Shown here: positions 63,798-64,000 of the stretch, in pieces
Layout: every line of letters starts with the position of its first letter
How positions within the stretch are numbered: position 1 is the stretch's first letter
Assembly (NCBI GenBank): GCA_023382385.1
Contig: JAHDVH010000003.1
Location: forward strand, 362,929-426,928
Length of the DNA: 64,000 nucleotides
Reading direction: 5' to 3'
Origin: a bacterium
GTDB lineage: Bacteria > Electryoneota > RPQS01
The notes under the pieces: model-generated
What the model was told of the DNA's origin: nothing
Databases searched by the model: none
The model's input: only the letters and a program-made list of their open reading frames with translations
Program-made: the position numbers and the translations under genes

Positions 63798-63826
63798 TTG
63801 ACAGACTTCGGATCGTGTCGTAAATT
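63798..63826 (+). promoter_or_regulatory. Promoter TTGACA-N17-TAAATT
   Basis: -35 at 63798-63803 and -10 at 63821-63826, reading toward the partial gene at 63898. Confidence 0.6.
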
Positions 63827-63897
63827 GTGTCGAAATATGATAATCATACTTGGACTGGAGCCGGGGCGGGCTATCCGTCGCGCGGAAGTGATTTCTT

Positions 63898-64000
63898 ATG
63901 AAAGTTCGTAGCTGGGTCAGTAGCCTCGCCTTACGGGGTATCAATATAGCAAGACTGCGCGGACATTTGTTGGTCTGCGCAGTTTTCGTTTTCGCAGGTG
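63898..64000 (+). CDS. Partial gene at the right edge, probable exported protein
   Basis: An ATG preceded by GGAAGTG and a good promoter opens a frame running to the edge, 34 codons visible. It starts with basic residues (MKVRSWVSSLALRG) then a hydrophobic stretch (LLVCAVFVFAG), consistent with a signal peptide. The product is cut off, so its identity cannot be given. Confidence 0.45.
   Translation, partial: MKVRSWVSSLALRGINIARLRGHLLVCAVFVFAG

Noticed and set aside
1-64000. tRNA genes, CRISPR arrays, insertion sequences, prophage genes
   Set aside because: Gaps were read for cloverleaf-like folds, regularly spaced repeats and transposase or integrase motifs; none was convincing. Excisionase-like HTH proteins at 8426 and 62897 have no integrase nearby.

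Overview
The window looks like a chromosomal piece of an uncultured bacterium of the FCB group (Bacteroidota/Chlorobiota relatives; candidate phyla such as Zixibacteria or KSB1 are possible, but the sequence does not settle this). The clues are two secreted proteins ending in the 'NYPNPFNP...' C-terminal sorting/FlgD-Ig-like domain, lipoproteins of the 'CxxxxDNPLDP' style, a PEGA-domain Ser/Thr kinase and many multihaem cytochromes. Shine-Dalgarno sites are used often and tightly overlapping ATGA gene junctions are common. Several predicted promoters share the form TTGAC(A/T)-17-TATATT. I see no tRNA, rRNA, CRISPR array, transposase or prophage gene.

Region by region: (1) 1-10.7 kb is an electron-transfer locus. 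A 16-haem cytochrome fused to a b-type membrane domain (CbcL-like, cut by the left edge) converges on leftward units encoding a NapC-anchored cytochrome with at least 17 haems, a small HTH protein, a PKD-containing 9-haem lipoprotein, a beta-barrel porin, an 11-haem cytochrome and an 8-haem lipoprotein. Together this reads as quinol oxidation at the inner membrane feeding a porin-cytochrome conduit. (2) 11-16.7 kb holds MetH, threonine aldolase and an unknown membrane protein. (3) 16.8-23.6 kb has a secreted sorted-domain protein behind a sigma-54-type promoter, next to a translationally coupled lipoprotein / sigma-54 activator / Ser-Thr kinase / TPR operon whose last gene apparently starts at CTG. 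(4) 24.1-29.3 kb encodes a 2-oxoacid:ferredoxin oxidoreductase with fused beta-gamma subunit, and malic enzyme. (5) 29.4-34.6 kb is a sulfur operon: ArsR-rhodanese, thioredoxin, octahaem tetrathionate-reductase-type cytochrome, cytochrome b, and two YeeE/YedE transporters, one with a rhodanese domain lacking its cysteine.

(6) 34.9-40 kb is an operon of isocitrate/isopropylmalate dehydrogenase, HMG-CoA-lyase-type enzyme, CaiB CoA-transferase and aconitase-family large and small subunits. It could interconvert branched C5 dicarboxylates with acetyl-CoA and pyruvate. (7) 40.5-45.7 kb has an enoyl-reductase-like protein, acyl-CoA dehydrogenase, a cyclic-2,3-diphosphoglycerate-synthetase-like P-loop protein and arginine deiminase. 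(8) 45.9-52.1 kb is a TetR-controlled RND efflux operon with paired operators flanking its promoter. (9) 52.4-62.6 kb holds a glutamine synthetase, a PKD/CapA surface protein, an NtrB/NtrC-like two-component pair, a cupredoxin/YCF48 secreted protein and YceI. (10) The right end carries two small HTH genes and the start of a further gene.

A 72-bp element occurs twice, inverted, 37.5 kb apart (66/72 identical, with a compensatory stem change and an embedded promoter). The most striking systems are the porin-cytochrome locus, the sigma-54/kinase cassette and the sulfur operon.
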